Of a stretch of DNA of 64,000 nucleotides, positions 8,730-19,635 are shown in pieces. The DNA lies in contig CP158568.1 in the NCBI GenBank assembly GCA_040269895.1, positions 3,256,716-3,320,715 of the forward strand. Reading direction: 5' to 3'. Numbering within the stretch: position 1 is the first letter of the stretch; the number at the start of each line of letters is the position of its first letter. Made by a program: the position numbers and the translations under genes. The DNA comes from Ancalomicrobiaceae bacterium S20 (GTDB taxonomy: Bacteria; Pseudomonadota; Alphaproteobacteria; Rhizobiales; Ancalomicrobiaceae). Below the pieces are notes generated by a model. It did no database searches. It saw only the letters and a program-made list of their open reading frames with translations, and was not told the origin of the DNA.

Positions 8730-9434
8730 ATGGAGCGCCTTTCCGTCACCGCGTTTCCGACCATCGCGCTCGAAAACGTCGCCGTCGTCCGTGACGGCCG
8801 GCGCGTGCTCGACATTGCCGGCCTGACGCTCGCCGAGCGGCGCATCGGCGTCGTCGGTCTCAACGGCTCGGGCAAGAGCACGCTCCTGAAGCTGATCGAC
8901 GGGCTGGTGCTGCCGAGCGAGGGCCACGTGACGGTCGACGGCCTCTCGACCGCGACCGACGGCGCGGCGATCCGGCGCCGGGTCGGCTTCGTGTTCCAGA
9001 ACCCCGACAATCAGGTCGTGTTCCCGATCGTCACCGACGATCTCGCCTTCGGGCTGAAGAACTCCGGCCTCGCCAAGGCCGAGATTCCGGCGCGCGCGCA
9101 AGCCGCGCTCGACCGGCTCGGCATCGGGCACTTGGCGAAGCGACGCATCCACGAGCTGTCGGGCGGCGAGAAGCAACTCGTCGCACTCGCCGGCGTCATC
9201 ACGGTCGAGCCGGCGACGATCCTGTTCGACGAGCCGACCACGCTGCTCGACTTGCGCAACCGCGATCGTTTCGTCGCCGTTCTCGCCGGCCTGCCGCAGC
9301 AGACCATCATCGCCAGCCACGACCTCGATCTGATCGCGACCTGCGAGCGCGTGATCGTCATTCACGAGGCCCGCGTCGCCATCGACGCGCCGGCGGCCGC
9401 GGCGATCGCCGCCTACCGGGAGCTCGCGCGATGA
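8730..9434 (+). CDS. bioM: Biotin ECF transporter ATPase BioM
   Basis: ATP-binding subunit of an energy-coupling-factor transporter for biotin uptake, working with BioN and BioY encoded just downstream. Walker A GLNGSGKST (residues about 43-51), Q-loop FQNPDNQVVFP, ABC signature LSGGEKQLV, Walker B ATILFDEPTTLLD and the switch ASHDLD are all present. Length is 234 from the ATG at 8730, which has GGAG 6-9 bases upstream; the frame is open to 8679. The stop overlaps the start of bioN by ATGA. Confidence 0.9.
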   Translation: MERLSVTAFPTIALENVAVVRDGRRVLDIAGLTLAERRIGVVGLNGSGKSTLLKLIDGLVLPSEGHVTVDGLSTATDGAAIRRRVGFVFQNPDNQVVFPIVTDDLAFGLKNSGLAKAEIPARAQAALDRLGIGHLAKRRIHELSGGEKQLVALAGVITVEPATILFDEPTTLLDLRNRDRFVAVLAGLPQQTIIASHDLDLIATCERVIVIHEARVAIDAPAAAAIAAYRELAR

Positions 9435-10129
9435 TCGGGCTCGCGAGCGCACCGGAGACATCCTGGCTGAGACGCGTGCCGGCGGGCGCGAAGCTCGGCG
9501 GCTTGCTCGTATTCGGCGGCGCGGTGTTCCTGATCGGCTCGGCGACGGTCCTGGCGTTCATCGCCGGTGCGGCGGCGCTGTTCCTGCGCTCGACCGGGCG
9601 CCCCGCGACGGCACTGGCGCGCGACCTCGCATGGCCGATCGGGGTACTCCTGTTCGTGCTCGGCGCCACCGCGCTTCTCGATGACCCTGGACCGGCGCTG
9701 GTGTCGTTCCTGCGGCTGCTGGCGATCCTGTTCGCCGCGCATGCGGTCACGCTGACCACGACCACGGCCGAACTCATGGCGGCGATCGAGGCGCTGCTCG
9801 CGCCGCTCGATCGGCGCGGCCTCGTCGATGCCGGCCGTGTCTCGCTGACCCTGACGCTGGCGATCCGGTTCATCCCCGTCATCGCCGAGGAGGCCCGCGA
9901 GATCCGCGACGCGCAGGCGGCCCGCGGGCTCGCCGCCCATCCGCTGGCGCTCGCCGTGCCGCTCGCCGTCCGCGTGTTGGTCCGCGCGGAGGCTGTCGCC
10001 GACGCGATCGAGGCGCGCGGCTTTGCAGCGCCCCGGAACGGGGGCGTCATTTCGGGAGCGGTCTCGTCGCCGGGCGCTCCCCCACGGCCCGGCCATATGG
10101 GCCCAACCATCAAGGACGGAAACGAATGA
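9431..10129 (+). CDS. bioN: Biotin ECF transporter transmembrane protein BioN (EcfT)
   Basis: Membrane coupling protein that links ATP hydrolysis by BioM to the substrate-binding BioY. Several hydrophobic helices occupy residues 20-110. The two EcfT coupling motifs that touch the ATPase are visible as AQAARGL and AIEARGF (about residues 165 and 195), each with the Ala-Arg-Gly core. It overlaps bioM and bioY by ATGA at both ends, giving a tight bioM-N-Y operon. Confidence 0.88.
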   Translation: MIGLASAPETSWLRRVPAGAKLGGLLVFGGAVFLIGSATVLAFIAGAAALFLRSTGRPATALARDLAWPIGVLLFVLGATALLDDPGPALVSFLRLLAILFAAHAVTLTTTTAELMAAIEALLAPLDRRGLVDAGRVSLTLTLAIRFIPVIAEEAREIRDAQAARGLAAHPLALAVPLAVRVLVRAEAVADAIEARGFAAPRNGGVISGAVSSPGAPPRPGHMGPTIKDGNE

Positions 10130-10677
10130 CCACCCGCGATCTCGTGCTCGTCGGCCTGTTCGCCGCCTTCATCGTCGTGCTCGGCATGGTGCCGGCAATC
10201 CCGACGCTCGTGCCCGGCGTGCCGATCACGCTGCAGTCGCTCGGCGTCATGCTGGCAGGCACCCTCCTTGGCCCGAAGCGCGGCGCGCTGGCGGTCATCG
10301 TGGTGATCGCACTCGTCGGCATCGGCCTGCCGGTCCTGTCCGGCGGCCGCGGCGGCCTCGGCGTCTATGTCGGTCCGACGGCCGGCTTCCTGTTCGGCTG
10401 GATCGCGGCGGCTTTCGTCGCGGGCGTCGTCGCCGAGATGCTGGATCACGGCAACCGCGTCCGTCGCTTCACCGGCGTCTTCATCGCCGCCCTGATCGGC
10501 GGCGTGCTGGTGCTCTATGCCGCCGGCATCGCGTGGCTGGCGCTCTATACCGGGCTCGGCTGGTCGAAGGCGTTCTTCGGCTCGATCGCCTTCGTCCCCG
10601 GCGACGCGCTGAAGGCGGCGATCGCGGCGCTGGTCACGGTCGGCGTGACCGAAAATTATCCGATCGCGCGGAAGTGA
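10126..10677 (+). CDS. bioY: Biotin transporter substrate-binding protein BioY
   Basis: Integral membrane S-component that binds biotin. The 183-residue protein has about six hydrophobic helices and the family signatures PGVPITLQSLGVMLAG (residues 29-44) and GGLGVYVGPTAGFLFGW (about 74-90). It is the last gene of bioMNY, overlapping bioN by four bases, and faces convergent pobA. No biotin synthesis genes are in view, so uptake may supply the vitamin. Confidence 0.93.
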   Translation: MTTRDLVLVGLFAAFIVVLGMVPAIPTLVPGVPITLQSLGVMLAGTLLGPKRGALAVIVVIALVGIGLPVLSGGRGGLGVYVGPTAGFLFGWIAAAFVAGVVAEMLDHGNRVRRFTGVFIAALIGGVLVLYAAGIAWLALYTGLGWSKAFFGSIAFVPGDALKAAIAALVTVGVTENYPIARK

Positions 10678-10679
10678 GG

Positions 10680-10696
10680 GATCCCGCGGCGGGATC
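10680..10696. terminator. Hairpin between convergent bioY and pobA
   Basis: Stem GATCCC / GGGATC with loop GCGGC, starting just after the bioY stop codon and before the pobA stop. No U-tract, so only a possible bidirectional terminator. Confidence 0.35.
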
Positions 10697-10708
10697 TCGG
10701 CTCAGCCC

Positions 10709-12476
<1,768 letters not shown>

Positions 12477-12488
12477 GGCGCCCTCCCC

Positions 12489-13241
12489 TCAGGCCTCGAA
12501 CGGCGTTTCACGCCGGCCGCGCAGCACGATGTCGAACATGTAGCCGAGCGCGAAACCCTCCTCGGTCACGTCGAGCGAGAAGGTCGAGATCAGCCGATCG
12601 CGTGCCGCCTCCGGCGTGCCCTGGAAGATCGGGTCGTAGGCCAGCAACGGATCGCCGGGGAAATACATCTGGGTGACCAGCCGGGAGGCGATGGTCGGGC
12701 CGATCAGCGAGAAATGGATGTGGTTCGGGCGCCAGGCGTTGGGGTGATTGCCCCAGGGATAGGCGCCCGGCTTGATCGTGTAGAAGCGGTAGAAGCCGTT
12801 CTCGTCGGTGATGCAGCGGCCGCCGCCGAAGAAGTTCGGATCGAGCGGCGCATTGTGCTGGTCGACCTTGTGGACGTAACGACCGGCGGCATTGGCCTGC
12901 CAAACTTCAATCAGCGTGTGCCGCACCGGCCGGCCGTCCTCGTCGAGGACGCGGCCGGCGACGATCATGCGCTCGCCGAGCGGCTCGCCATTGCGACGGC
13001 CGTTCATGGTCAGGTCGTTGTCCCAGCGGCCGAGCTTGTCCTGTCCATAGACCGGCGCCGAGCGCTCGGAGAGCGAATGGCGGATCGGGATCAGCCGCTT
13101 GGTCGGCGCGCGCAGCAGCGTCGAGCGATAGTCCGGGTAGAGCAAGGGCGGGTGGCTCTCCCAATCGCGCAGGGAGGCGATGTCCGAGGATGCGATATCG
13201 CCGGGGGTCGCGGCGGGCGCTGGGCTGTTCGGACCGGTCAT
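12489..13241 (-). CDS. pcaH: Protocatechuate 3,4-dioxygenase beta subunit PcaH
   Basis: Iron-bearing catalytic subunit of protocatechuate 3,4-dioxygenase. The ferric ligands of the characterised enzyme can be placed: Tyr in AAGRYVHK, Tyr in GAYPWGNH, and two His in RPNHIHFS. At 250 residues it is of normal length. The start ATG at 13241 overlaps the stop of pcaC by four bases, indicating translational coupling. Confidence 0.95.
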   Translation of the reverse strand: MTGPNSPAPAATPGDIASSDIASLRDWESHPPLLYPDYRSTLLRAPTKRLIPIRHSLSERSAPVYGQDKLGRWDNDLTMNGRRNGEPLGERMIVAGRVLDEDGRPVRHTLIEVWQANAAGRYVHKVDQHNAPLDPNFFGGGRCITDENGFYRFYTIKPGAYPWGNHPNAWRPNHIHFSLIGPTIASRLVTQMYFPGDPLLAYDPIFQGTPEAARDRLISTFSLDVTEEGFALGYMFDIVLRGRRETPFEA

Positions 13242-13669
13242 GGCGTCTCTCCCATTTCGGCGGCCACGTCCTTCACGATCCGGAACGCCCGGTTGGCCGC
13301 CGGCACGCCGGCGTAGACCGCGACGTGCAGCAGGGCTTCCTTGATGTCGTCGAGGCTCGCGCCGGTGTTTCTGGTCGCCCGCACATGCATGGCGACCTCC
13401 TCGTCGTGGCCGAGCGCGGCGAGCAGCGCGAGCGTGATCATCGAGCGTTCGCGCGGGGTGAGGCCGGGCCGGGCCCAGACCGAGCCCCAGGCACCCTCGG
13501 TGATGAAGCGCTGGAAATCGGCATCGACGGCGGTCTTGCGCGCCTCGGCCCGATCGACATGGGCATCGCCGAGCACGGCGCGGCGCACGCGCATGCCTGC
13601 GTCGTAGCGGCTGTCGGGGGCGGCGGCGGCGTCGGGCGTGACGGCGGGGCCGGTCTTCTCCTCAGCCAA
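13238..13669 (-). CDS. pcaC: 4-carboxymuconolactone decarboxylase PcaC
   Basis: Decarboxylates 4-carboxymuconolactone to 3-oxoadipate enol-lactone. The 143-residue protein has the CMD-family core, with WGSVWARPGLTPRERSMITLA followed by a helix containing HDEEVAMHVRA and GVPAANRAF near the C-terminus. It overlaps both pcaD (upstream) and pcaH (downstream) by a few bases. Confidence 0.93.
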   Translation of the reverse strand: MAEEKTGPAVTPDAAAAPDSRYDAGMRVRRAVLGDAHVDRAEARKTAVDADFQRFITEGAWGSVWARPGLTPRERSMITLALLAALGHDEEVAMHVRATRNTGASLDDIKEALLHVAVYAGVPAANRAFRIVKDVAAEMGETP

Positions 13670-14486
13670 GACGGTTCTCCGCTATGAAGGTGGTGAGCAG
13701 GTTCGCGAAGGCGTCGGGCGCCTCGACCGGCGGCAGATGACCGACGCCGGGCACGATGGTGAAGAAGGCACCCGGCACGAGATCGGCCATGCGCGCAACG
13801 ACCTCGGGCGGCGTCGAGCCGTCGGCGGAGCCGGCAATGCACAGCGTCGGCACCGTCACGCCACGCGCGGCCGCCTCGTAGTCGCCATCGCGGATGGCGG
13901 CACAGGTCGCAATGTAGCCTTCGGCCGGGGTACGGGCGAGCATGGCGCGCCAGCCGGCGACCTCACTCGCATGGTCGCGCCGGAATTCGGGCGAGAACCA
14001 GCGCTCCATGACCGCGTCCGCAATCGTGGCGAGTCCGTGTGCGCGGATCGTCGAAATGCGTGCATCCCACATCTCGTCGCTGCCGATCCGGTGCGCGGTG
14101 TTCGACAGCACGAGGCCCCGGACCAGATCCGGGCGGCGCGCGGCGAGGCCGAGCGCGATCATGCCGCCGACCGAGAGGCCGATCACCACGGCCGACGTCA
14201 CGGCCAAGCGGTCGAGCACACCGGCGAGATCGTCGACATGGTCTTCGATCGAAAACGGCTCGGCCGCATCGGCCGACAGGCCGTGGCCGCGCTTGTCGAA
14301 GCGAATGGTGCGGAAGCGATCGCCGAGGCGCGCGACCACCGCGTCCCAGAGCCGGAAATCGGTGCCGAGCGAGTTGGCGAAGACGAGCGCAGGCGCCGCG
14401 CGCGGACCGTCGCCGGCGGTCCCGATCATCCGCGGACCTTCGTCCGCGATGTGGATCACACGTCCGCCGACCTCCAGAAAGGCCAT
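13662..14486 (-). CDS. pcaD: 3-oxoadipate enol-lactonase PcaD
   Basis: Alpha/beta hydrolase that opens 3-oxoadipate enol-lactone to 3-oxoadipate. Nucleophile elbow VIGLSVGGM (Ser), acid Asp in AGSADGSTP and the catalytic His in VPGVGHLPPVE are present. The ATG at 14486 is preferred, with GCGAGGAA directly upstream; a GTG at 14504 would add six residues. It is the first gene of the operon and lies next to the pcaQ operator. The later steps (pcaIJF) are not in the window. Confidence 0.92.
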   Translation of the reverse strand: MAFLEVGGRVIHIADEGPRMIGTAGDGPRAAPALVFANSLGTDFRLWDAVVARLGDRFRTIRFDKRGHGLSADAAEPFSIEDHVDDLAGVLDRLAVTSAVVIGLSVGGMIALGLAARRPDLVRGLVLSNTAHRIGSDEMWDARISTIRAHGLATIADAVMERWFSPEFRRDHASEVAGWRAMLARTPAEGYIATCAAIRDGDYEAAARGVTVPTLCIAGSADGSTPPEVVARMADLVPGAFFTIVPGVGHLPPVEAPDAFANLLTTFIAENRLG

Positions 14487-14612
14487 TTCCTCGCTCCCTG
14501 CCACCGCGTCTCGTTATTGCTCGGGCCTCTCGAACGAGGCACGGCCGGGCGGTTGTCGATCGCCATTGAACGGCGACTGCTCGGTTATGTAAAATGAGTT
14601 CGGATGCCGATC

Positions 14613-14632
14613 GTATAACTGAATTGTTATAC
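14613..14632. promoter_or_regulatory. Probable PcaQ operator (LysR-type box)
   Basis: Perfect inverted repeat GTATAAC-TGAATT-GTTATAC in the pcaD-pcaQ intergenic region. It satisfies the T-N11-A rule of LysR-type boxes, and its half-site spacing matches the ATAACC-N4-GGTTAA site reported for PcaQ in rhizobia. It lies about 20 bases upstream of pcaQ and 127 upstream of pcaD, suiting autoregulation plus activation of the divergent operon. Confidence 0.75.
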
Positions 14633-14652
14633 CGCCACCGGGAGGATCACCC

Positions 14653-15576
14653 ATGTCCGTCGCCGCCCGGATCAAGTTCCGGCATCTGCAGTGCTTTCTC
14701 GAAGTGGTCAGACTGAAGAGCGTCAGCAAGGCGGCGACCTTGCTCGGCATCACCCAGCCGGCCGTGTCGAAGACGATCCGCGAACTGGAAGACGCGCTCG
14801 AGGTGTCGCTGCTCGATCGATCGAAGCGCGGCATCCAGACAACCGCCTTCGGCGACGTGTTCCTGCGCTATGCCGGGGCGAGCGTGACCGCATTGCGCCA
14901 GGGCGTCGACAGCATCGCGCAGGTACGCGCCAAGGGCGGTGCGGCGGTGGTGATCGGCGCGCTGCCGACCGTCTCCTCCCACGTGGTCCCGTGCGCGGTA
15001 CTGAACTTCAAGGCCGCGGCGACCGGCACGGTCGTGCGCGTGGTCACCGGCGACAATGCCGTGCTGCTCGCCCAGCTGCGCGTCGGCGAGGTCGATCTCG
15101 TCGTCGGCCGGCTCGCCGACCCCGAGCAAATGAAGGGCCTCGCCTTCGAACCGCTCTACGCCGAGCGCGTCGCCTTCGTGGTCAGGCCGGGTCATCCGCT
15201 GATCGGCCGCACGCCGTTCCGGCTCGCCGACGTGCTCGATCACACGATCCTGCTGCCGAGCCCTGGCTCGATCATTCGGCCGCTGGTCGACCGCCTGCTG
15301 ATCGCCAACGGCATCGGCGCGGTGCCGGACCCGATCGAGACCGTGTCGCTGCCGTTCGGGCGTGCCTATGTGCGCGCCTCGGATGCGGTCTGGATCATCT
15401 CGCGCGGCGTCGTCGCCGACGATATCGCCGAGGGCGTGCTCGCCGAACTGCCGGTCGACACCGACATGACCCGCGGCCCGGTCGGACTGACCACCCGCGC
15501 CGACACGCCGCCGAGCCTGCCGCAGCTCATGCTGATGCAGGCGATCCGCGCGGCGGCGGCCGAGCCGGCGCCGTGA
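14653..15576 (+). CDS. pcaQ: LysR-family transcriptional regulator PcaQ
   Basis: LysR-type activator of the protocatechuate operon; in rhizobia it responds to 3-carboxymuconate-type intermediates. Residues 8-65 form the winged helix-turn-helix (RHLQCFLEVVRLKSVSKAA, then ITQPAVSKTIRELE), and residues 95-300 the effector-binding domain. Length (307) is typical. The gene diverges from pcaD, the arrangement seen in Agrobacterium and Sinorhizobium, with the operator between them. GGGAGG precedes the ATG. Confidence 0.93.
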   Translation: MSVAARIKFRHLQCFLEVVRLKSVSKAATLLGITQPAVSKTIRELEDALEVSLLDRSKRGIQTTAFGDVFLRYAGASVTALRQGVDSIAQVRAKGGAAVVIGALPTVSSHVVPCAVLNFKAAATGTVVRVVTGDNAVLLAQLRVGEVDLVVGRLADPEQMKGLAFEPLYAERVAFVVRPGHPLIGRTPFRLADVLDHTILLPSPGSIIRPLVDRLLIANGIGAVPDPIETVSLPFGRAYVRASDAVWIISRGVVADDIAEGVLAELPVDTDMTRGPVGLTTRADTPPSLPQLMLMQAIRAAAAEPAP

Positions 15577-15725
15577 TCGCCCTGAGGCGCCCCGCCTGGA
15601 CGGCCGCCTCGGATCGGCAGGAGCGCGCCAGGCGCGCCGGGCGCGCGGGAACCCGAAATTAAGCACGGCAGCCGAAAGCTGCCCGCCGTCAGCCAGGGCC
15701 GTCGCGCCCCCATGCGAGAACGCCG

Positions 15726-16925
15726 ATGGACCCGATCGCCGATCCCACAATCCGCGCCGTCGAGGCGAGCCTTGCGCGAAGCGCCGCGGCCGTCGCATCC
15801 GATCGGCCGCTACGGATCGTCCATGTGGTCAGGCAGTATCTGCCGAACCGCGGCGGCCTCGAGGATGTCGTCGCCCATCTGGCGCGCGAGCAGCTCAAGG
15901 CCGGCTGGCCGGTCCGGATCGTCACGCTGGACCGGCTGTTCCGCGCGCCCGAGGTTCGGCTACCGGCCCGCGAGGTCATCGACGGCATCCCGGTCGAGCG
16001 GATCCCCTGGCGCGGGTCGAGCCGCTACCCGTTCGCACCGGGGGTGTTCCGCCATCTCGCCGATGCCGATCTCGTCCATGTCCACGCCGTCGACTTCTTC
16101 TACGACTGGCTCGCCTTCGGCCGGCTCTTGCACGGCAAGCCGACGGTCGCCACCACGCACGGCGGCTTCTTCCATACCGTCGCGCATTCGCGACTGAAGA
16201 AGCTCTGGTTCAACGGCCCGACGCGCCTGTCGACCCGGCTTCATGACGCGGTCGTCGCCTGCAGTGCCTCGGATGCCATGACATTCGCGCCGCTCGGCGG
16301 CCGGATCGTCACGATTGAGAACGGCGTCGACCTGTCGAAATTCGCCGACGCCGCGAGCGCGACACCAGTCCGGACGATGGTCACGATCGGCCGTTTCTCC
16401 GACAACAAGCGGCTCGACCGGCTGATCGCCACCACCGCGGCGCTGGTGCGGCGCGATCCGGCATGGCGGCTGGTCATCTGCGGCGCGGAATCCGACTGGA
16501 CCGTGGCACGGCTCGGCGTCCTCGTCCGCGAGCATGGGATCGAGACTGCCGTCTCGATCGAAACCGGGCTCGACGATGCGGCGCTCGCCGGTCGGATCGC
16601 GACGGCGTCGCTGTTCGTCTCGGCCTCGACCTATGAGGGGTTCGGGTTGGCGCTGATCGAGGCGATGAGCGCGGGGCTCTCGCCGGTCGTGTTCCCGAAT
16701 GCGTCGTTCCGGGCGCTCGCGGCGCGACATCCGACGATCGCGCTCGCCGACTATGAAGACCCCGCGGCCGCGGCGGATGCGATCGAGACCGTATTCGCGC
16801 GCCTTGCCGCCGATCCCGCGGGAATGCGCGCAGCGGCAATCGCGGAAACCGTCAGCTACGGCTGGCCGCGCGTCGCGGCCGAATACGCGGCGCTCTATCG
16901 CTCGGTGCTGGCGGCGCGCGGCTGA
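15726..16925 (+). CDS. Glycosyltransferase family 4 (exopolysaccharide assembly)
   Basis: Cytoplasmic GT-B glycosyltransferase of 399 residues, likely adding one sugar to a lipid-linked repeat unit. The N-terminal domain starts RIVHVVRQYLPNRGGLEDVV (about residues 29-48) with the glycine loop; the C-terminal nucleotide-sugar domain has VTIGRFSDNKRLDRLI and the GT4 E-x7-E motif within EGFGLALIEAMSAG. No signal peptide. It is the leftmost gene of the polysaccharide region and convergent with the flippase gene. Donor and acceptor sugars cannot be told from sequence. Confidence 0.85.
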   Translation: MDPIADPTIRAVEASLARSAAAVASDRPLRIVHVVRQYLPNRGGLEDVVAHLAREQLKAGWPVRIVTLDRLFRAPEVRLPAREVIDGIPVERIPWRGSSRYPFAPGVFRHLADADLVHVHAVDFFYDWLAFGRLLHGKPTVATTHGGFFHTVAHSRLKKLWFNGPTRLSTRLHDAVVACSASDAMTFAPLGGRIVTIENGVDLSKFADAASATPVRTMVTIGRFSDNKRLDRLIATTAALVRRDPAWRLVICGAESDWTVARLGVLVREHGIETAVSIETGLDDAALAGRIATASLFVSASTYEGFGLALIEAMSAGLSPVVFPNASFRALAARHPTIALADYEDPAAAADAIETVFARLAADPAGMRAAAIAETVSYGWPRVAAEYAALYRSVLAARG

Positions 16926-16962
16926 AGGCGACGCGCCGATCGCCGGCAACCGCGGCCGAGCG

Positions 16963-18363
16963 TCATTCCGCCGGAGCGGCCGCGCGAGCGGGTTTGTCAG
17001 CCGGCACCGGGCTCTCGCCCTGCTCGCCGGACGGCGCCCAATCGAACAGCGCGAAGGGGCGGAAGAAGGCGGTCGCCATGTTGTCGATGCGCCAGCGGCG
17101 CATGATCCAGGCGGTCGCGGCGAGGTTCTGCGCCAGATTGAACAGGAGGCCGGCGAGCGCGATGCCGACGAGGCCGAGTTCGTAGCCGAGCAGCGCCAGC
17201 AGGCCGATATAGACGACGAACATCGCCGTGCGGCTGATCAGGAAGAAGCGCTCACCGCCGCCGATCATGATCAGCCAGGAGCCGGGCCCGAAGAAGGCAT
17301 GGCAGACCGACACGCAGCAGAGCACGACGAAGGCGCCGTAATGCTGCGTGAAGCTCGCATCGAACACGCCGAGCAGCCAGGGACCGACCAGCGCCAGCAT
17401 CGCGGCACCGCTGAGCGCGATTACGAAGCTGCCGGCTGAGAGCGTGCCGACCAGCTTCTGCGCACCGGGAATGTCGTTCGCCTGGAAGCGCGCGGAGACG
17501 AGCGGCACGCCGACCGTATCGATCGCCGTCACCGGCAGCATCAGCAGCATGGCGAAACGCAGGGCGACGAAATAGAACGCCGCCTGTTCAAGCCCCAGCA
17601 CCATGCCGATCACGATGGTCTCGAGATATCCGGAGCTCGCGGCCATGAAGCCGTTGGCGGAGAAATAGAACGTCTCGGTGCGCCAGCCGCGCCGGGCCTC
17701 GGGATCGGAGCGGCGGCTCGCACCCCAGAAGTCGAGGCCCTCGCGTCGGACCAGCATCACGGCCTGATAGGCGGTGATGCCGAACAGCAGGAACGTCACC
17801 TGGATGATCGCCTCCAGGCCGCCGTCGAGCCAGCCGAGCCACCACAGCGCGCCGATCACGACGACCGAGGCGATGCGCCAGACCACTTCGCGCGGCGCGA
17901 GCGACAGACCGATCTCGCCGTGAACGCGGAAATAGTTCTGCAGATACTCCGAGAGGGCGAAGATGGCGCCGAACAGGCAACCGACATAGAGATGGTCGTA
18001 AGGCGCCGGCAGGCGCGGCGACAGCGCGGCCAGCACCGCCGCGGCGGTGAGGAGCAGACCACAGCCGAAGAGCAGCCAGCGCGCGTTGACGTCGAGCACG
18101 GCGGCATTGTGGGCCGCCGCGTCCGGATCGTTGGCGCGGTAGTGCTTGACCACGAAGATCGGCTGGCCGAGCACGAAGATCAGACCCAGCGCGCTGCCGA
18201 CCGAGAACTGGAAGATGTAGAGGCCGTATTCCGCCGTCGGCAACGCCCGGCTCGCGACGAGCAGCACCAGGAAGCTCAGGCCCGTGCTGACGATCCGCGA
18301 CGAGAACGACGAGAACAGCCGGCGCAGATCGGAGAGGTGGAGAGCGAAGCGCGGCATCATCAT
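16963..18363 (-). CDS. Polysaccharide flippase (Wzx-like, MOP superfamily)
   Basis: Membrane protein of 466 residues with about 12-14 hydrophobic helices, starting SSFSSRIVSTGLSFLVLLVA and continuing with EYGLYIFQFSVGSALGLIF, typical of oligosaccharide flippases that move lipid-linked repeat units across the inner membrane. The frame is open further upstream, but the start at 18363 (three consecutive ATG) overlaps the stop of the preceding glycosyltransferase as ATGA and has GGGAG upstream. Paired with the polymerase and co-polymerase genes nearby, it completes a Wzx/Wzy-type set. Confidence 0.8.
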   Translation of the reverse strand: MMMPRFALHLSDLRRLFSSFSSRIVSTGLSFLVLLVASRALPTAEYGLYIFQFSVGSALGLIFVLGQPIFVVKHYRANDPDAAAHNAAVLDVNARWLLFGCGLLLTAAAVLAALSPRLPAPYDHLYVGCLFGAIFALSEYLQNYFRVHGEIGLSLAPREVVWRIASVVVIGALWWLGWLDGGLEAIIQVTFLLFGITAYQAVMLVRREGLDFWGASRRSDPEARRGWRTETFYFSANGFMAASSGYLETIVIGMVLGLEQAAFYFVALRFAMLLMLPVTAIDTVGVPLVSARFQANDIPGAQKLVGTLSAGSFVIALSGAAMLALVGPWLLGVFDASFTQHYGAFVVLCCVSVCHAFFGPGSWLIMIGGGERFFLISRTAMFVVYIGLLALLGYELGLVGIALAGLLFNLAQNLAATAWIMRRWRIDNMATAFFRPFALFDWAPSGEQGESPVPADKPARAAAPAE

Positions 18364-19583
18364 GCGGCTCCCGGCAGGATCGCGGCGGCGGGGCGCGCCG
18401 CCCCCCGGACCCGCACCTCGTCGAGCACGCGCGTGAACTCGGCGCCGATGCGCGGCGCAAGATAGGCCTGCGCCGCGGCGAGAGCACCGGCCGACAGCGT
18501 CGCCACCGTCGCGGGGGCCTCGATCAGCCGCCGCAGGATCGCGGTCAGCGCCTCGACGTCGCCTGGCGGGAAGGTGAAGCCGCTGTCCGGCCCGATCACC
18601 TCCGGAATGCCGCCCGAGCGCGCGCCGATCACCGGCACGCCATGGGCGAAAGCCTCGATGCTGACGCGGCCGAACACCTCGGGCCCACGCGACGGGACCA
18701 CCAGAACGTCGATCTCGGGGAAGAACGCCTCCGGCGTCGTCCAGCCGAGGAAACGGGTGTTCCAGTCCGGAAACCGCGCGCGGGTCTCGCGAGCGAAGGC
18801 ATCGTCGCCGGTGCCGGCGATCACGAATTCGACCGGCACGCCCGGCGCGAAGTTCCGCGCCGCCTCGGCGAGCGTATCGAGGCCCTTCAGGCGCGTGTGC
18901 ACGCCGATGAAGCCGACGCGCAAGGGCCGGTCGAACGGCGCCGGACGCGGCGCGGCGGCATGGACCGCCTCGATGGCGCCCGGGATCCGGCGGAACACCG
19001 CCCTGGGGAAATAGCCGTTGTCGCGGTGGCGGCCGAGCACGAAGTCGGTCTCGCCGATCACGCCGTCGACGTAACGCGACATGAAGCGCTTGCCGACCGA
19101 GGTCAGGCGGCAGCTCGCGCACTGGCCGGCGCAGGCGTCGCCGCCCTGCATCATGGAGCCCTTCCAGCAGAGCAGGAAATGGCTGCGCACGATGTGGCAG
19201 ACCGGAACGCCGGCCGCCTTGGCCGCGCCCCAGGTCGCAACGTTGATGTTCTCGATGCTGTCGGTCAGCACCAGATCGGGGCGGAAACGGGCGATCTCCC
19301 GCTGCATCGCGATATAGGCGCGCGGGTTGAAGTTCTCGAGCAGGTGCCAGACGACCTTCTTCCAGCCCGGGCGCGGTACGCGATAGTTCCAATAGATGTT
19401 GAGCGACGGCAGCCGATGCACCGGCACGCCGTCCTGGACCTCATAGCGGTCCTCGTCCTCGACATTGACGACCAGCACGTCATGGCCGGCGCGCTGGAGC
19501 AGACGCGCGACCATCATCGCGGACACGGGCCCGCCACCGTCCATGAACGGCGGAAACGCAGCACAGGCCATCAAGATGCGCAT
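18360..19583 (-). CDS. Glycosyltransferase family 4 with cysteine-rich insert
   Basis: GT-B glycosyltransferase of 407 residues. It begins MRILMACAAFPPFMDGGG and carries RVGFIGVHTRLKGLDTLAEA at the domain junction and PEVFGRVSIEAFAHGVPVIG (GT4 E-x7-E) near the end. An insert at about residues 135-150 reads CAGQCASCRL, with four closely spaced Cys, suggesting a metal-binding or disulphide loop seen in some polysaccharide transferases. The start at 19583 gives the canonical N-terminus; an ATG at 19649 overlapping the upstream gene would add 22 residues. It overlaps the flippase gene by four bases. Confidence 0.85.
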   Translation of the reverse strand: MRILMACAAFPPFMDGGGPVSAMMVARLLQRAGHDVLVVNVEDEDRYEVQDGVPVHRLPSLNIYWNYRVPRPGWKKVVWHLLENFNPRAYIAMQREIARFRPDLVLTDSIENINVATWGAAKAAGVPVCHIVRSHFLLCWKGSMMQGGDACAGQCASCRLTSVGKRFMSRYVDGVIGETDFVLGRHRDNGYFPRAVFRRIPGAIEAVHAAAPRPAPFDRPLRVGFIGVHTRLKGLDTLAEAARNFAPGVPVEFVIAGTGDDAFARETRARFPDWNTRFLGWTTPEAFFPEIDVLVVPSRGPEVFGRVSIEAFAHGVPVIGARSGGIPEVIGPDSGFTFPPGDVEALTAILRRLIEAPATVATLSAGALAAAQAYLAPRIGAEFTRVLDEVRVRGAARPAAAILPGAA

Positions 19584-19635
19584 GCGGGTCGTCTCTCCGA
19601 AACTCTGTTCACCCGGCTCCGGCGCAGCGGCGCGA

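Noticed and set aside
16963-19392. One 809-codon flippase frame extending through the glycosyltransferase gene
   Set aside because: Residues before the MMM start at 18363 are arginine-rich shadow of the glycosyltransferase, and the ATGA overlap defines the true start.
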